Source: an uncultured bacterium
Lineage (GTDB): Bacteria > Hydrogenedentota > Hydrogenedentia > Hydrogenedentales > Hydrogenedentaceae
Length of the DNA stretch: 64,000 nt
Direction of reading: 5' to 3'
Assembly (NCBI GenBank): GCA_937124615.1
Contig: CAKZKR010000019.1
Location: 1 to 64,000, forward strand
A model generated the notes under the pieces. It saw only the letters and a program-made list of their open reading frames with translations. It was not told the origin of the DNA and ran no database searches. A program made the translations under genes and the position numbers. This document shows, in pieces, positions 34,336 to 43,844 of this stretch. Numbering within the stretch: position 1 is the first letter of the stretch; the number at the start of each line of letters is the position of its first letter.

Positions 34336-36534
34336 ATGAAGATATGTTCGTTATTATTTTGTACTGTTTTTTTTGTTTCTCTTTTAAGTTTTGCGCAAGG
34401 TGATAATGAAATATTTATATATGTGTCACCGAATGGAAATGATGCATGGTCAGGGACAATGGCACAGGTAAATGAGGATAAGACGGATGGTCCTCTGGCA
34501 AGTATTGAGAGGGCTTTGGATAAGGTCAAGGTGTATCGTAGTTCGGAAACACAAGGGAAAACAATTAAAGTGGTATTAAGAGGAGGTATTTATAAGATAA
34601 GTAACCCTATTGTGATTACGCCTGAACATTCTGGTAAAGAAGGGGCTCCTACTATTTTTGAGAATTATCAAGGAGAGAAGCCTGTAGTTTCGGGAGGGAT
34701 AAGAATTCAATCTTGGAAAAAAGAAAAAGAAGGTAATTGGTATGTGGCGGATATTGATGCGGTACGAGAGGGAAAATTAATATTTAATTCTTTATGGGTA
34801 AATGGAGAAAGAAGACAACCCGCACGAATTCCTGATAGTACCAATCCATTTGGAGATTATCCTTCAAAGCAGGAATTTTTCATTGCAAAGAAGTATGAGT
34901 ATCTCCCTGAAAGTGAAAATCAACCGGGGACGCTTAAAGTTTTTTATGATAAGGAAAGCAATATTCAAAACTGGGGTTCGCTCACAAATAGTTATTGTGT
35001 ACTTTTTTGTAAATGGGCTGTTCCGTTATTGCCTGTTCGTTCTGTGGATATGGAGACAAGATGTTTATATTTGAATGTCCCGAAGAATTTTTGGTTTGGA
35101 GTGATTTTTGCAGAAGGACAGCGATTCTATATTGAACATCTTTTTGAAGGACTTAATAAGGCGGGAGAGTGGTATCTCAACCGTAAAGAAGGGAAACTTT
35201 ATTACATTCCTTTTCCGGAGGAGGATATGAATTCTGCAGAAGTTATCGTTCCTGTGGTAGAACAACTCCTTCTGCTGGAAGGGAAACCATCAGAAAATAG
35301 AATGGTTGAACATGTGATTTTTAAGGGGATTGAATTTGTATATACTAATTTTGCAATAGGAGAACGGGGCCAATCCGACCCGCAGGCAGAGGTGTCCGTT
35401 TCGGGTGCTGTTCAGGGTACAGGAACTCGTTATTGTATTTTTGAAAAATGTTCTGTGAAGCATGTAAGTAATTATGCGTTATGGTTGAGGTCGGGTTCTC
35501 AACACAATATCATTAAGCAGTGCCATCTATATGATATGGGAGCCGGAGGGATTAAGATTGGTGAAACTGCGAATGCGGAGACGGATGAGAGTTCAGGTCC
35601 TTCCACAGTTGATGAGAAAAAATTGTATCTGTATAAAGATCTGGGGACAACAGGTTGTGGATATAATACTGTTGAGAACTGTTTTATACATGAGGGGGGG
35701 CGGTTTTTGCGTGCGGGTATTGGTGTGTGGATAGGTCGTAGTTCATATAATCGGGTGGCTCATAATGAAATTTGTGATTTCCGCTACTCTGGCATGTCGA
35801 TTGGTTGGTGCTGGGGATATGACCCGAGTTCTGCGCATCATAATATTGTGGAGTATAATCATATTCATAATATAGGAAAGGCGCAGTTAGCAGATATGGG
35901 GGGTATATATACATTGGGAGTTTCGCCCGGAACGGTATTGAGGAATAATCATATACATGATATTATGTCGGATCCGGAGCAATATGGAGGTTGGGGATTG
36001 TATACAGATGAAGGGAGTTCTTATATCGTATTGGAAAACAATATCGTTCATCATACATTAACCGGGAATTTTCATCAACATTATGGTCGCGAAAATCGTG
36101 TTATAAATAATATTTTCGCTTTATCTGCAAGGGAGCAGATTATTCGAAGCCGGGAAGAAGAGCATATCTCTTTCATATTTGAGCGAAATATTGTATATTA
36201 CAATAGGGGTTCGTTATTGGGCAGTAATTGGACGAATAAAAAATGGCAGATGGATAAGAATTGCTATTGGAATGCATCTGGAAAGGAAGTTTTATTTAAG
36301 GATAGGACATTCCAACAATGGCAACAAGAGGGTTTTGATGTTAATAGTATCATTGCAGACCCTATGTTTGAAAATCCCGAAAAAGGTGATTACCGCCTGA
36401 AAGAGGGTTCTCCTGTTTTTAGTTTGGGATTTCAGCCGATTGATGTCTCACAGATAGGATTGTATGGAGAGGAAGAATGGGTTAATTTACCCGAACAATA
36501 TAAACGAATTCCGTGTCCAATTTCATCAGAATAA
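34336..36534 (+). CDS. Secreted right-handed parallel beta-helix protein
   Basis: A 732-residue protein with a signal peptide (1-22, ending SFAQG). The mature N-terminus IFIYVSPNGNDAWSG is the typical entrance of a beta-helix lyase-like fold. Then come GPLASIERALDKVK, KVVLRGGIYKI and a beta-sandwich insertion (about 95-310). The helical repeats (about 330-640) are rich in YNTVENCFIHEGG and HHNIVEYNHIHNIG turns. The C-terminus (about 650-732) has DPMFENPEKGDYRLKEGSPVFSLGFQPID. Proteins of this type bind or cut polysaccharides, and catalytic residues cannot be assigned. Ribosome binding site GAAGGAG. Confidence 0.88.
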   Translation: MKICSLLFCTVFFVSLLSFAQGDNEIFIYVSPNGNDAWSGTMAQVNEDKTDGPLASIERALDKVKVYRSSETQGKTIKVVLRGGIYKISNPIVITPEHSGKEGAPTIFENYQGEKPVVSGGIRIQSWKKEKEGNWYVADIDAVREGKLIFNSLWVNGERRQPARIPDSTNPFGDYPSKQEFFIAKKYEYLPESENQPGTLKVFYDKESNIQNWGSLTNSYCVLFCKWAVPLLPVRSVDMETRCLYLNVPKNFWFGVIFAEGQRFYIEHLFEGLNKAGEWYLNRKEGKLYYIPFPEEDMNSAEVIVPVVEQLLLLEGKPSENRMVEHVIFKGIEFVYTNFAIGERGQSDPQAEVSVSGAVQGTGTRYCIFEKCSVKHVSNYALWLRSGSQHNIIKQCHLYDMGAGGIKIGETANAETDESSGPSTVDEKKLYLYKDLGTTGCGYNTVENCFIHEGGRFLRAGIGVWIGRSSYNRVAHNEICDFRYSGMSIGWCWGYDPSSAHHNIVEYNHIHNIGKAQLADMGGIYTLGVSPGTVLRNNHIHDIMSDPEQYGGWGLYTDEGSSYIVLENNIVHHTLTGNFHQHYGRENRVINNIFALSAREQIIRSREEEHISFIFERNIVYYNRGSLLGSNWTNKKWQMDKNCYWNASGKEVLFKDRTFQQWQQEGFDVNSIIADPMFENPEKGDYRLKEGSPVFSLGFQPIDVSQIGLYGEEEWVNLPEQYKRIPCPISSE

Positions 36535-36595
36535 ATTTAAGAGATATATTAAAAGAAGAAGAGTAAAGAAGTGAAGGTTAAAATATTTAAATAAT

Positions 36596-36624
36596 TTGCA
36601 TTTTTCTTTTGTTTATGGTAAAAT
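36596..36624 (+). promoter_or_regulatory. Candidate promoter of dnaG-rpoD
   Basis: TTGCAT (36596-36601), a 17-base spacer and TAAAAT (36619-36624) preceded by an extended -10 TGG. The start of transcription would be near 36631. The same TTGCAT-N17-TAAAAT layout with TGG is found in front of the tRNA at 40153-40181, which strengthens both calls. Confidence 0.55.
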
Positions 36625-36646
36625 ATAGGTACTTGACAAAATTGGG

Positions 36647-36675
36647 GTAATTCTGTCTTTACGAACAGAAATTAC
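36647..36675 (+). promoter_or_regulatory. SOS-box-like palindrome ahead of dnaG
   Basis: GTAATTCTGT and ACAGAAATTAC surround CTTTACGA, with one extra A in the right arm. The core fits CTGT-N8-ACAG (36653-36668), the E. coli LexA consensus, just downstream of the candidate promoter. Whether this organism's LexA uses that consensus is unknown; the same bases could fold as a leader hairpin. A second TTGACA at 36633-36638 is nearby without a good -10. Confidence 0.35.
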
Positions 36676-36704
36676 AGTCCTCAACATAAAGGTTGTTTCT
36701 AGTC

Positions 36705-38468
36705 TTGTATCCTCGTCAAATTATTGAGCAAGTGATAAACTCAACGGATATTGTAAAACTTGTGTCCACTTATTGTGAGTTAAGACCTGCAGGTTCAGAC
36801 CGTTATGTGGCTCTCTGTCCTTTTCATACAGAGAAGACCCCTTCGTTTACTGTGTCTAAGTCCCGTCAGTTTTTTTATTGTTTTGGATGTGGAAAGAATG
36901 GTGATGCATTATCTTTTTTAATGGATATTCAAAATGTTTCATTTATGGAAGCATTGGAGATGCTTGCAAATGAGGCGGGTGTTCATCTTCCCAAATTGAA
37001 TTATTTGGAAAGGGAGCGTTTTCCTGAGCAAAATGAGAGGAAGATGCTTTTTCAAATTCTTGAGTTATCCGCTGAATTTTATCGTAATCAATTAGCAAAG
37101 TCTCTAAATGGAAAAATAGCCCAGGAGTATTTGAAGAAAAGGGGTATAACTCCTGAAATGCAGGAAGAGTTTAAACTTGGATTTGCTCCTGCTGATGGTT
37201 ATTCTTTATATCGTTTTTTGAAATCGAAAGGTTTTTCGGAGCCTTTGTTATTGAGAAGTGGGTTAATCCGTTCTGGGGGAAAAGAAGAGGGGTATTATGA
37301 TTTTTTTAGGAATCGTATTCTCTTCCCTATTCGGAGTATTGATGGGAAAACGATAGGATTTGGGGGCAGAGAAATAACAGGAGAGGGACCTAAATATATT
37401 AATCTTTCAGAAACAGAAATATATCAGAAGAATAAAGTTTTGTATGGATTGTGGGAGGGGAAGGAAGCAATTCGTGCACGGGAGAAGATAATTCTGGTAG
37501 AGGGTTATATTGATGTTTTGCGTTGTTTTCAGTGTGGGATTCGTAATGTTGTTGCGACTTGTGGTACGGCTTTAACTGCAGGTCAAGCCTATTTAATGAA
37601 ACGATTTGCCCCGGAAGTGGTAATCGTATATGATGGTGATGAATCGGGATTGTCTGCTGCAGTAAGGGCTACTTCGGTCTTATTACAAGCAGGGTTAACT
37701 GTTTATGCAGTAACACTTCCTGATGGTAAAGACCCTGATGATTTTTTAAAGAGCAATACCGTTGCGGAATGGGAAGAACTTATTTCTTCAGCGTCTACTT
37801 TTTTTACCTTTTATATCCAGCAAAAGCAGAAGCTATTGAGCACCGCCCAGGGGAAAATAACTGTACTAAGTGAATTGTTTCGATTGATTTCAATGATGGA
37901 TGAGGCTTCGATAAAGGAAGAGTTTCTAAAGGAAATAGCATCTGCTTTACGAATAAATTTTTGGGCGATTAAAAGTGATTATGAACAATATATAAAGAAT
38001 AATTATTCTGTTCGTAAAGAAATGAATAATATTTGTTCGAATAGTGTTTCGGTAGATGATATTGATTTTTTACATGGGCTTATAAATAATGAAAGTATAA
38101 GAATGCAGGCGAAAGAATTGTTTCAGCAGATTCCTTTTCCTGAAAGTCCTTTAGGTACGGTAATACAATATGTTTTAGAAAATGAGGGGGTTGACCCTCG
38201 GTTTATGGAAGAAGGGGAAGGTAAGAATTTATTGCAGAAGGTGTTAATGTCCGATCCTGTTAGTGATGATTTGATTTCGTTGGCTATGGAACGGTTAAAT
38301 CGAATACATATTGACTATATTAACCAACAAATTTCTTCTATACAAGAGAAGATTAAGGAAGCCGAGCAACGGAAGCAGAAAGAAAGGTTAAAGGAACTTT
38401 TGAGTATACAGAAGGAATTAATTGCTACAAGACTTGAATTATATAACAAATGTTTCAAGAGGTGGTAA
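36705..38468 (+). CDS. dnaG: DNA primase
   Basis: Makes RNA primers for DNA replication. The start is placed at TTG 36705 so that the protein begins [10 protein letters not shown], as in other primases. A TTG 12 bases upstream is also in frame. Zinc ligands C38, H41, C59 and C62 (CPFH and CFGC) are in the N-domain. The Toprim core has [25 protein letters not shown] and IVYDGDESG. The C-terminal helicase-interaction domain is short and helical. No rpsU is upstream. It is followed by rpoD 2 bases later: the classic primase-sigma operon. Confidence 0.95.
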   Translation: MYPRQIIEQVINSTDIVKLVSTYCELRPAGSDRYVALCPFHTEKTPSFTVSKSRQFFYCFGCGKNGDALSFLMDIQNVSFMEALEMLANEAGVHLPKLNYLERERFPEQNERKMLFQILELSAEFYRNQLAKSLNGKIAQEYLKKRGITPEMQEEFKLGFAPADGYSLYRFLKSKGFSEPLLLRSGLIRSGGKEEGYYDFFRNRILFPIRSIDGKTIGFGGREITGEGPKYINLSETEIYQKNKVLYGLWEGKEAIRAREKIILVEGYIDVLRCFQCGIRNVVATCGTALTAGQAYLMKRFAPEVVIVYDGDESGLSAAVRATSVLLQAGLTVYAVTLPDGKDPDDFLKSNTVAEWEELISSASTFFTFYIQQKQKLLSTAQGKITVLSELFRLISMMDEASIKEEFLKEIASALRINFWAIKSDYEQYIKNNYSVRKEMNNICSNSVSVDDIDFLHGLINNESIRMQAKELFQQIPFPESPLGTVIQYVLENEGVDPRFMEEGEGKNLLQKVLMSDPVSDDLISLAMERLNRIHIDYINQQISSIQEKIKEAEQRKQKERLKELLSIQKELIATRLELYNKCFKRW

Positions 38469-38470
38469 AT

Positions 38471-40165
38471 ATGGCGACAAAACAAAAAGTTTTGAAAAAG
38501 CGTAAGGATTTGGAATGGACTGTTCCAGAAGAGGAAGAGCCTATATTACTGGAGTATCTCTATGAGGCCCATGAAAGTCCAAGTGATACTTTGCGTGCGT
38601 TAGGTTATGAAAAGGCTCCTCTTTTGAAAGGTGTTGGGACTGCAGTTGAAGCCCAAAAATCGGAGATACTAAAGCCACAGACTCGTCCCGATGAGGGGAT
38701 TCGTGTCTATTTAAGGGCCATGGGAAAAGTGCCTTTATTGACAAAAGAGAAAGAGGTGGGTATTGCAAAGAAGATAGAAGAAGCGGAAAAAGAACTGGTG
38801 CGTGTTCTGTTGAGTGCCCCTTATACTGTTCATGAGTTTTTCCTTATCGCTACTCGTATTCGTTCGGGGCGTTTGGATCCTTCTCGTGTGATTGAATGTA
38901 GTGACAATACGAAGTTGGAAAAACTGAAGAAACAACTTTTACAAAGTGCTGACCAATTGGCTGTAATTCGTCAACAGATACAGTCATTAGAAAAGAATAT
39001 TGAAAAAGTAACGAAGAAAAAAGCGAAACAAAAGGGAAAAATCCGGTTAATTGAGAACTTACAAAACCAGGTAAAAGAATTGAGGGAGAAACAATATCAA
39101 ATTTTGAGTAATTTTCCGCTGTGTGCAAGGGAAATTGTTAAAATTGGGAGGAAAATTAAGGCATTGGAACGGCGTATCCTGAGTGCAAAGGATGAGATAA
39201 GTCAGTTGGAACATGAATTTGGTTTATCTGCAGATGAGATTATAAAGAAGGCCCATTCGGGTCGTGGAAGGAGAAGTACAAAAGATTCGGAGGCCATGTA
39301 TCTTTATGATTGTGCTCAACGGCTTGAAATGGCAAGAGCTAAAATTAACCAGATACAGCGTGATGCACGAATGAATCTTGAGCAAATTTCGGATCTTATT
39401 AAGACTGTTCGTGAAAAGGAAGATAGAATTAATGAGACAAAGGAAAAATTAGTTGAGGCCAACTTGCGGTTGGTTGTAAGTATTGCTAAAAAATATACGA
39501 ATAGGGGGATGTCGTTTGAAGACCTTATTCAAGAGGGGAATATTGGCCTAATAAAGGCTGTGGATAAGTTTGAATACTGGCGGGGATATAAGTTTAGTAC
39601 CTATGCAACATGGTGGATACGGCAGGCTATCACCCGTGCTATAGCAGACCAGGGACGAACGGTTCGTGTTCCTGTCCACATGATAGAATCGATTAATAAG
39701 TTAGCGAGGGCGAATCGCACGCTTGTCCAAAAATATGGGCGAGAACCAACTGAGGATGAAGTTGCGGATGAGATGGGACTGACGATTGAACGGGTGCATT
39801 CAATACGGAAAATATCTCAAGACCCGATGAGTTTAGAAACACCCATCGGTGATGATGGCGATACTACATTTGGTGATTTTATAGAAGATGAGAATGTGGA
39901 CAATCCTTCTGATACAACACAACATCGGTTGTTTATAGATAAAGTGAATGAGGTTTTGAAGACTTTAACGGAACGGGAAGAGAAAGTCATACGGTTGCGT
40001 TGGGGAATAGGGGATGGGTTTGCAAGGACATTGGAGGAAGTAGGGAGTGTTTTTAATGTTACTCGTGAACGTGTTCGACAAATAGAAGCAAAAGCCATAC
40101 GGAAACTGAGACATACGTGGCGTTCACGGGAGTTACTCCCTTTCTTTAAAAGTTGCATAAAATAG
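38471..40165 (+). CDS. rpoD: Primary RNA polymerase sigma factor (sigma-70)
   Basis: Region 1.2 is [23 protein letters not shown] (about 75-97, in two parts). A lysine-rich, helical nonconserved insert follows (about 130-315). Region 2 has [34 protein letters not shown] and [19 protein letters not shown]. Region 3 has [13 protein letters not shown], and region 4 ends with [28 protein letters not shown]. The N-terminus is short and no full region 1.1 is evident. I start at ATG 38471, with GAGGTGG just upstream, rather than a longer frame from 38450 that overlaps dnaG. With dnaG it forms the replication/transcription operon. Confidence 0.95.
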   Translation: MATKQKVLKKRKDLEWTVPEEEEPILLEYLYEAHESPSDTLRALGYEKAPLLKGVGTAVEAQKSEILKPQTRPDEGIRVYLRAMGKVPLLTKEKEVGIAKKIEEAEKELVRVLLSAPYTVHEFFLIATRIRSGRLDPSRVIECSDNTKLEKLKKQLLQSADQLAVIRQQIQSLEKNIEKVTKKKAKQKGKIRLIENLQNQVKELREKQYQILSNFPLCAREIVKIGRKIKALERRILSAKDEISQLEHEFGLSADEIIKKAHSGRGRRSTKDSEAMYLYDCAQRLEMARAKINQIQRDARMNLEQISDLIKTVREKEDRINETKEKLVEANLRLVVSIAKKYTNRGMSFEDLIQEGNIGLIKAVDKFEYWRGYKFSTYATWWIRQAITRAIADQGRTVRVPVHMIESINKLARANRTLVQKYGREPTEDEVADEMGLTIERVHSIRKISQDPMSLETPIGDDGDTTFGDFIEDENVDNPSDTTQHRLFIDKVNEVLKTLTEREEKVIRLRWGIGDGFARTLEEVGSVFNVTRERVRQIEAKAIRKLRHTWRSRELLPFFKSCIK

Positions 40166-40181
40166 TCAAAGTTGGTAAAAT
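40153..40181 (+). promoter_or_regulatory. Candidate tRNA promoter inside the end of rpoD
   Basis: TTGCAT (40153-40158) lies in the last codons of rpoD. A 17-base spacer and TGG-TAAAAT (40176-40181) follow. Transcription would begin about 18 bases before the tRNA. It shares the layout of the dnaG promoter at 36596-36624. Confidence 0.55.
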
Positions 40182-40205
40182 ATGTGTTGCACTTATTTAT
40201 CCTTT

Positions 40206-40279
40206 GGGCCCTTAGCTCAGTAGGTCAGAGCAGGTGACTCATAATCACTTGGTCGCAGGTTCGAGTCCTGCAGGGCCCA
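40206..40279 (+). tRNA. tRNA with CAU anticodon, Ile2 (lysidine) type
   Basis: A full cloverleaf: acceptor GGGCCCT/AGGGCCC, D arm GCTC-AGTAGGTCA-GAGC, anticodon arm GGTGA-CTCATAA-TCACT, T arm GCAGG-TTCGAGT-CCTGC and discriminator A. The anticodon is CAU. C4-G69 and C5-G68 pairs and close likeness to E. coli tRNA-Ile2 point to the minor Ile tRNA read as AUA after lysidine modification by TilS, and not to Met. It is not the initiator, since it has no C1-A72 mismatch and no run of three G-C pairs in the anticodon stem. CCA is not encoded. Confidence 0.9.
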
Positions 40280-40298
40280 CTTTTATTGGGAATAAAAG
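40280..40298 (+). terminator. Short AT hairpin after the tRNA
   Basis: CTTTTATT and AATAAAAG pair perfectly around GGG directly after the tRNA's discriminator base. It may mark the tRNA 3' end or act as a weak bidirectional terminator toward the convergent activase gene. Confidence 0.3.
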
Positions 40299-40316
40299 AC
40301 ATAGAGGGTCGTTGTA

Positions 40317-41315
40317 CTAGATTTGAAAATCCATTTTGTTGTTGGGAACTGAAAAATTGAGGGGAGCGTTATCAAAAGTACGAAGGTTCCCTCGCCAATG
40401 AGTTTCTACAAGTCCGACTTCATGGGCCAATGAACAAAGTTTTATTATTTCTTCGGGAGTTATATTGTCATTTTTTAAAGTGAATAGTGGATTTTTATAT
40501 GAGGAATTTGGAGCATATCCACGGAATTCGACCTGTTTTGTTTCTGGAAGTGAATTTTTTATAAAGAGAGAAATTTTGTGGATAATTTCTGGCGAATTTG
40601 TAAAACCGGGAACAATTGGTATGCGAATATAAATTGGTTTCTCGGACATGGCGAGGGTGTGAAGGTTACGGAGGTAAATGTCAAAAGGGATATTGCTGAC
40701 ACTTTGCCATATTTCTTTATCGATGGTAAATAAATGAAGTGAGATAGCGTCGGTGTATTCAAGTGCTCGATACCATAGTTCGGAATTAGATATACCGGCA
40801 CAGCTGTTGAGCATGATGTGGTTTATAGGGAGTGTTTTTAATGATTCAAGTAGGTGAAGCATAGGGTTCCCTTGAAGTAAGGGTTCTCCACCACCTAAGG
40901 TTATATTTCGTGGAGGAATTTGTAGATTGAGTTCATATTCGACCAGCGATATAATTTGTTCAATCGAGATGTAGTCCCCAGCAGGCATTAGACCCCCTTT
41001 TTTGCAGACTTCCCAACAGGCACCACAGAAATTACATTTATCCTCGTTAATGAGTATTGTCCCATTTGTATGTTGCAGGGCCTTTTCTTTGCATTCTTTT
41101 ATACATTGGAAATCATGGATGCACTTATTATTTTTCCATCGAATCTCAGGTTTTACTTTTTGAAGAAATGGATTTAAGCACCAGGGACAAAATAAACTAC
41201 AACCTTTGAAGTATAGTGCAAGTCGAATTCCTGGTCCGTCATTTGTGGATAGACTATCCCATCCGTATAATACTAATTTTTCTGTCTTCTGTGTCCCTTT
41301 GGTGCCTGTGTTCAT
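40317..41315 (-). CDS. Glycyl-radical-enzyme activating protein (radical SAM)
   Basis: The radical SAM cluster motif is CSLFCPWC (C-x3-C-x2-C) near residues 35-42, preceded by the activase-typical STNDGPGIRLALYFKGC. Two further cysteine clusters, CIHDFQCIKECKEKAL and CNFCGACWEVCKKGG, form the two extra 4Fe-4S sites of PflA/BssD-like activases. GGGEPLLQ is the SAM-binding GGE-like turn. It makes the glycyl radical on a partner enzyme such as pyruvate formate-lyase or a diol dehydratase, but no such enzyme is within the window. I start at ATG 41315; the frame also extends to a TTG at 41375. Confidence 0.85.
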   Translation of the reverse strand: MNTGTKGTQKTEKLVLYGWDSLSTNDGPGIRLALYFKGCSLFCPWCLNPFLQKVKPEIRWKNNKCIHDFQCIKECKEKALQHTNGTILINEDKCNFCGACWEVCKKGGLMPAGDYISIEQIISLVEYELNLQIPPRNITLGGGEPLLQGNPMLHLLESLKTLPINHIMLNSCAGISNSELWYRALEYTDAISLHLFTIDKEIWQSVSNIPFDIYLRNLHTLAMSEKPIYIRIPIVPGFTNSPEIIHKISLFIKNSLPETKQVEFRGYAPNSSYKNPLFTLKNDNITPEEIIKLCSLAHEVGLVETHWRGNLRTFDNAPLNFSVPNNKMDFQI

Positions 41316-41579
41316 GGTATTGTTCTTTATTGTTAATAACAGATACATTATGACAAAAATAATGTGTTTTTTCAAGAATTTTTATATTTTTATAAACGGA
41401 TATTTGCAAAATATTTATATATTGTTTTGTTATATAATGATTTATAACTTTTCTATGGTTATAAAATATAGATTTTTGGTTTTCTTTGTTCTTTTTTTAT
41501 CGTTTGATTTTATATTATTTGATTTAACATAATTTTGGATTTATCAAACATTGAAAGTTTTAATGAGGCATTTTTGAAA

Positions 41580-42302
41580 ATGTTAATGTGTAAGAAATAT
41601 TCGTTTTTTATTTTCTTTATTATCCTTTTTGTATTGGGGTTGACTTCCTGTAATTCGTATTTTGAGAATAGAAAGAAACCGGATAGCCCGGGTTTGTCTA
41701 AAACGGAACAGGAAATATTAGGTTCATATAATCCGAATGCGGTGGTGAATAATACAAACCTGAAAAAGAATATAGGTGATATAGAGAGTGATTTACAGAT
41801 ATTAATTTTGATACCGGACAAGATGGTACCGAGTAATAGTCGAATCCAAAGAGAAGAAGGAGCCCATGGAAAAATCGCTCGTATAGAGATGGAGTTATTC
41901 CCTCCATATCCGGAGAAGATGGTAGCCGAGATTCGTCTTATTTCGAGAGGTGCTATTGATTATGCAGAGTATCCTGTAAAGGTAGATGGAAGAATTATTC
42001 GGGATGGGAAGCAAGTAGGGGAATTCCATACTGTGTTAGCGGGAGCCATGAAGGGGGATAATATTTCTGTTTCTACGGAGACAATGTTTCCAACGAAGTT
42101 TGAAATCGATTTGTGGGACAGGGCCCCTACAGAGGTTTTTTCGACTTTGTTGTATACTCGGGCAAAATTGTCTTTGTATGATCCGTTGACGGAACCCCGT
42201 AAAATATTAGATGGTGATGGTTCTGTGCAACCCTTAGATGAAACGGAGGTTCTGGGAAATCCGTTACGGATAACGCTAATGAAGGGAGGAGAGACAAAAT
42301 GA
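41580..42302 (+). CDS. Probable lipoprotein of unknown function
   Basis: A 240-residue chain with a strongly hydrophobic signal (YSFFIFFIILFVLG) and lipobox LTSC near residue 24. The mature part is beta-rich (LQILILIPDKM, AEIRLISRGAIDYAEYPV) and polar, with no catalytic motif I recognise. GAGG lies 11 bases before the ATG at 41580; another ATG is two codons further in. Its stop overlaps the PIG-L start by 4 bases (ATGA), so the two are co-translated. A role linked to the deacetylase next door is possible but not shown. Confidence 0.6.
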   Translation: MLMCKKYSFFIFFIILFVLGLTSCNSYFENRKKPDSPGLSKTEQEILGSYNPNAVVNNTNLKKNIGDIESDLQILILIPDKMVPSNSRIQREEGAHGKIARIEMELFPPYPEKMVAEIRLISRGAIDYAEYPVKVDGRIIRDGKQVGEFHTVLAGAMKGDNISVSTETMFPTKFEIDLWDRAPTEVFSTLLYTRAKLSLYDPLTEPRKILDGDGSVQPLDETEVLGNPLRITLMKGGETK

Positions 42303-43126
42303 ATATAGTTTGTATTGGAGCTCATCCTGACGATGCGGAGTGGTATGCGGGGGGTAGTATGGTATTGTGGTCGAGTAAAGGGCATAAAGTATATGCAGTG
42401 TCTGTTACAAAAGGAGATATTGGGCATCAAGAAATAGAACCTCATGAATTGGAGAGGATTCGGCGAGCAGAGGCAGAAGAATCTGCGAGAAGAGGGGGAT
42501 ATATTTCTGTGGTATTGGATTTTCCCGATGGTTCTTTGATGCCTACGCTCGAGGCGCGTCGTGAGATAGTTGCTTTACTTCGTCGTTTGAAGGCGGAGGT
42601 GGTTCTTACGCATCGACCTTGTGATTATCACCCTGACCATAGGGCTTGCGGTGTGCTTGTTCAAGATTCAGCGTTTTTGGTTACAGTTCCACATTTCTGT
42701 CCTGAGGAACCTGCTTTGTCTCAAAGTCCTTTTTGTTTGTATATGATGGATATGTTTCAGAAGCCTGTGCCTTTTTGTCCGGATTTTGCAGTAGATATTA
42801 GTGAAGTAATGGACAGGAAATGGGAGATGCTGGATGCCATGAGTTCTCAGATGTATGAGTGGTTGCCATGGTTGGACCATCAATTGGAAGAAGTCCCGAA
42901 GGATACCGAATTACGCAAACAGTGGCTTTGTGAGCGATGGGATGGTTTGTTTCGGATGCCGGCATTCTATTTTCGCAATCTTTTTGAGAAGGAATTGGAA
43001 GGGTATGATAAGTCTTTTGAGTATGTTGAATATTTTGAACGATGCGAATATGGTAGGGCCCCTTCTCGTTTAGAAATAAGTGAGTTGTTTACATTGGAAA
43101 GAAAAACTTCGAAAGGGATAATTTAA
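42299..43126 (+). CDS. PIG-L/LmbE-family deacetylase
   Basis: AHPDDAEW (residues 8-15) and DYHPDHRACG (about 107-116) supply the Asp/His zinc and catalytic residues of PIG-L deacetylases, which remove acetyl groups from GlcNAc-containing lipids, mycothiol or bacillithiol precursors. The protein is 275 residues long, typical of the family. The C-terminus carries an extra acidic tail. The true substrate is unknown. It overlaps the lipoprotein gene by 4 bases. Confidence 0.9.
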   Translation: MNIVCIGAHPDDAEWYAGGSMVLWSSKGHKVYAVSVTKGDIGHQEIEPHELERIRRAEAEESARRGGYISVVLDFPDGSLMPTLEARREIVALLRRLKAEVVLTHRPCDYHPDHRACGVLVQDSAFLVTVPHFCPEEPALSQSPFCLYMMDMFQKPVPFCPDFAVDISEVMDRKWEMLDAMSSQMYEWLPWLDHQLEEVPKDTELRKQWLCERWDGLFRMPAFYFRNLFEKELEGYDKSFEYVEYFERCEYGRAPSRLEISELFTLERKTSKGII

Positions 43127-43142
43127 TTATTGAGAGGTGAGT

Positions 43143-43838
43143 ATGGACAAAAAAAGAAGATATGCATTTATAATATGCTGTTATTTGTTCTTGTTTTTTT
43201 TTCCCGCTGTTTGGGGTGAGGAGGCTTCAGGGTCTTTTGCCCGGGTGGTTTCTCAAGGTAAAAGTGAAATAACTGCTGTCCCAACGCATGTAGAGTTTCA
43301 ATTTGTTCGTAGGACACAAGATAGTAATTTTGACCTTGCTTTTAAGTGTATTCAGGACTTTGAAACAAAATTACGATTGAAATTTACGGAAGAAAGTCCA
43401 CGTCCCGTTGAGATTCAAAGTTTGGGGCCTCTATATAGTTTGAAGAATGAACCGAATATCGAGGTAACAGTTACGGCCGTTTTTTCTTTAGCAGGAATTG
43501 TTTCTGTTGAAAATGGCACGATATTGTTTGCTAAATTGTGGGACAAAATGCGTAATCTTGCAAATGAGTTTTCTGCGGATTTGAAAGGTCCTTATCTGCG
43601 GGTTCAAAATGAGGAGGGTGTTATTCGTTCTGCTATTAATTCGGCTATTGAGAATGCATATTCACCCGCGGATGCCGGAGCCGGAGCTCTTCGTGGGGGG
43701 ATTTATGCTGTTGAGAAGGTCGAGATTAATAAGATTGAGTGGGAAAATGATGGTCGAGAGGAAGGAGATGCAATATCTATTACAGAACTCCGTTGTAAAT
43801 CTACAGTTACTGTTACCTATTTAGTTAGTCAAATGTAA
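43143..43838 (+). CDS. SIMPL-domain periplasmic protein
   Basis: A signal peptide of about 25 residues ends VWGEE. The mature domain shows the SIMPL (DUF541) pattern: VSQGKSEITAVPTHVEFQFV, a long LAFKCIQDFETKL helix, IEVTVTAVFSLAGIV, and a C-terminal strand TVTVTYLV. The function of SIMPL proteins is not established; some relate to oxidative or envelope stress. ATG 43143 has GAGG 5 bases upstream; a GTG six bases earlier is less likely. It follows the deacetylase by 16 bases. Confidence 0.7.
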   Translation: MDKKRRYAFIICCYLFLFFFPAVWGEEASGSFARVVSQGKSEITAVPTHVEFQFVRRTQDSNFDLAFKCIQDFETKLRLKFTEESPRPVEIQSLGPLYSLKNEPNIEVTVTAVFSLAGIVSVENGTILFAKLWDKMRNLANEFSADLKGPYLRVQNEEGVIRSAINSAIENAYSPADAGAGALRGGIYAVEKVEINKIEWENDGREEGDAISITELRCKSTVTVTYLVSQM

Positions 43839-43844
43839 TAGGAT

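Noticed and set aside
39817-40158. 113-codon minus-strand frame opposite rpoD.
   Set aside because: Shadow of the conserved sigma region 3-4 coding sequence.
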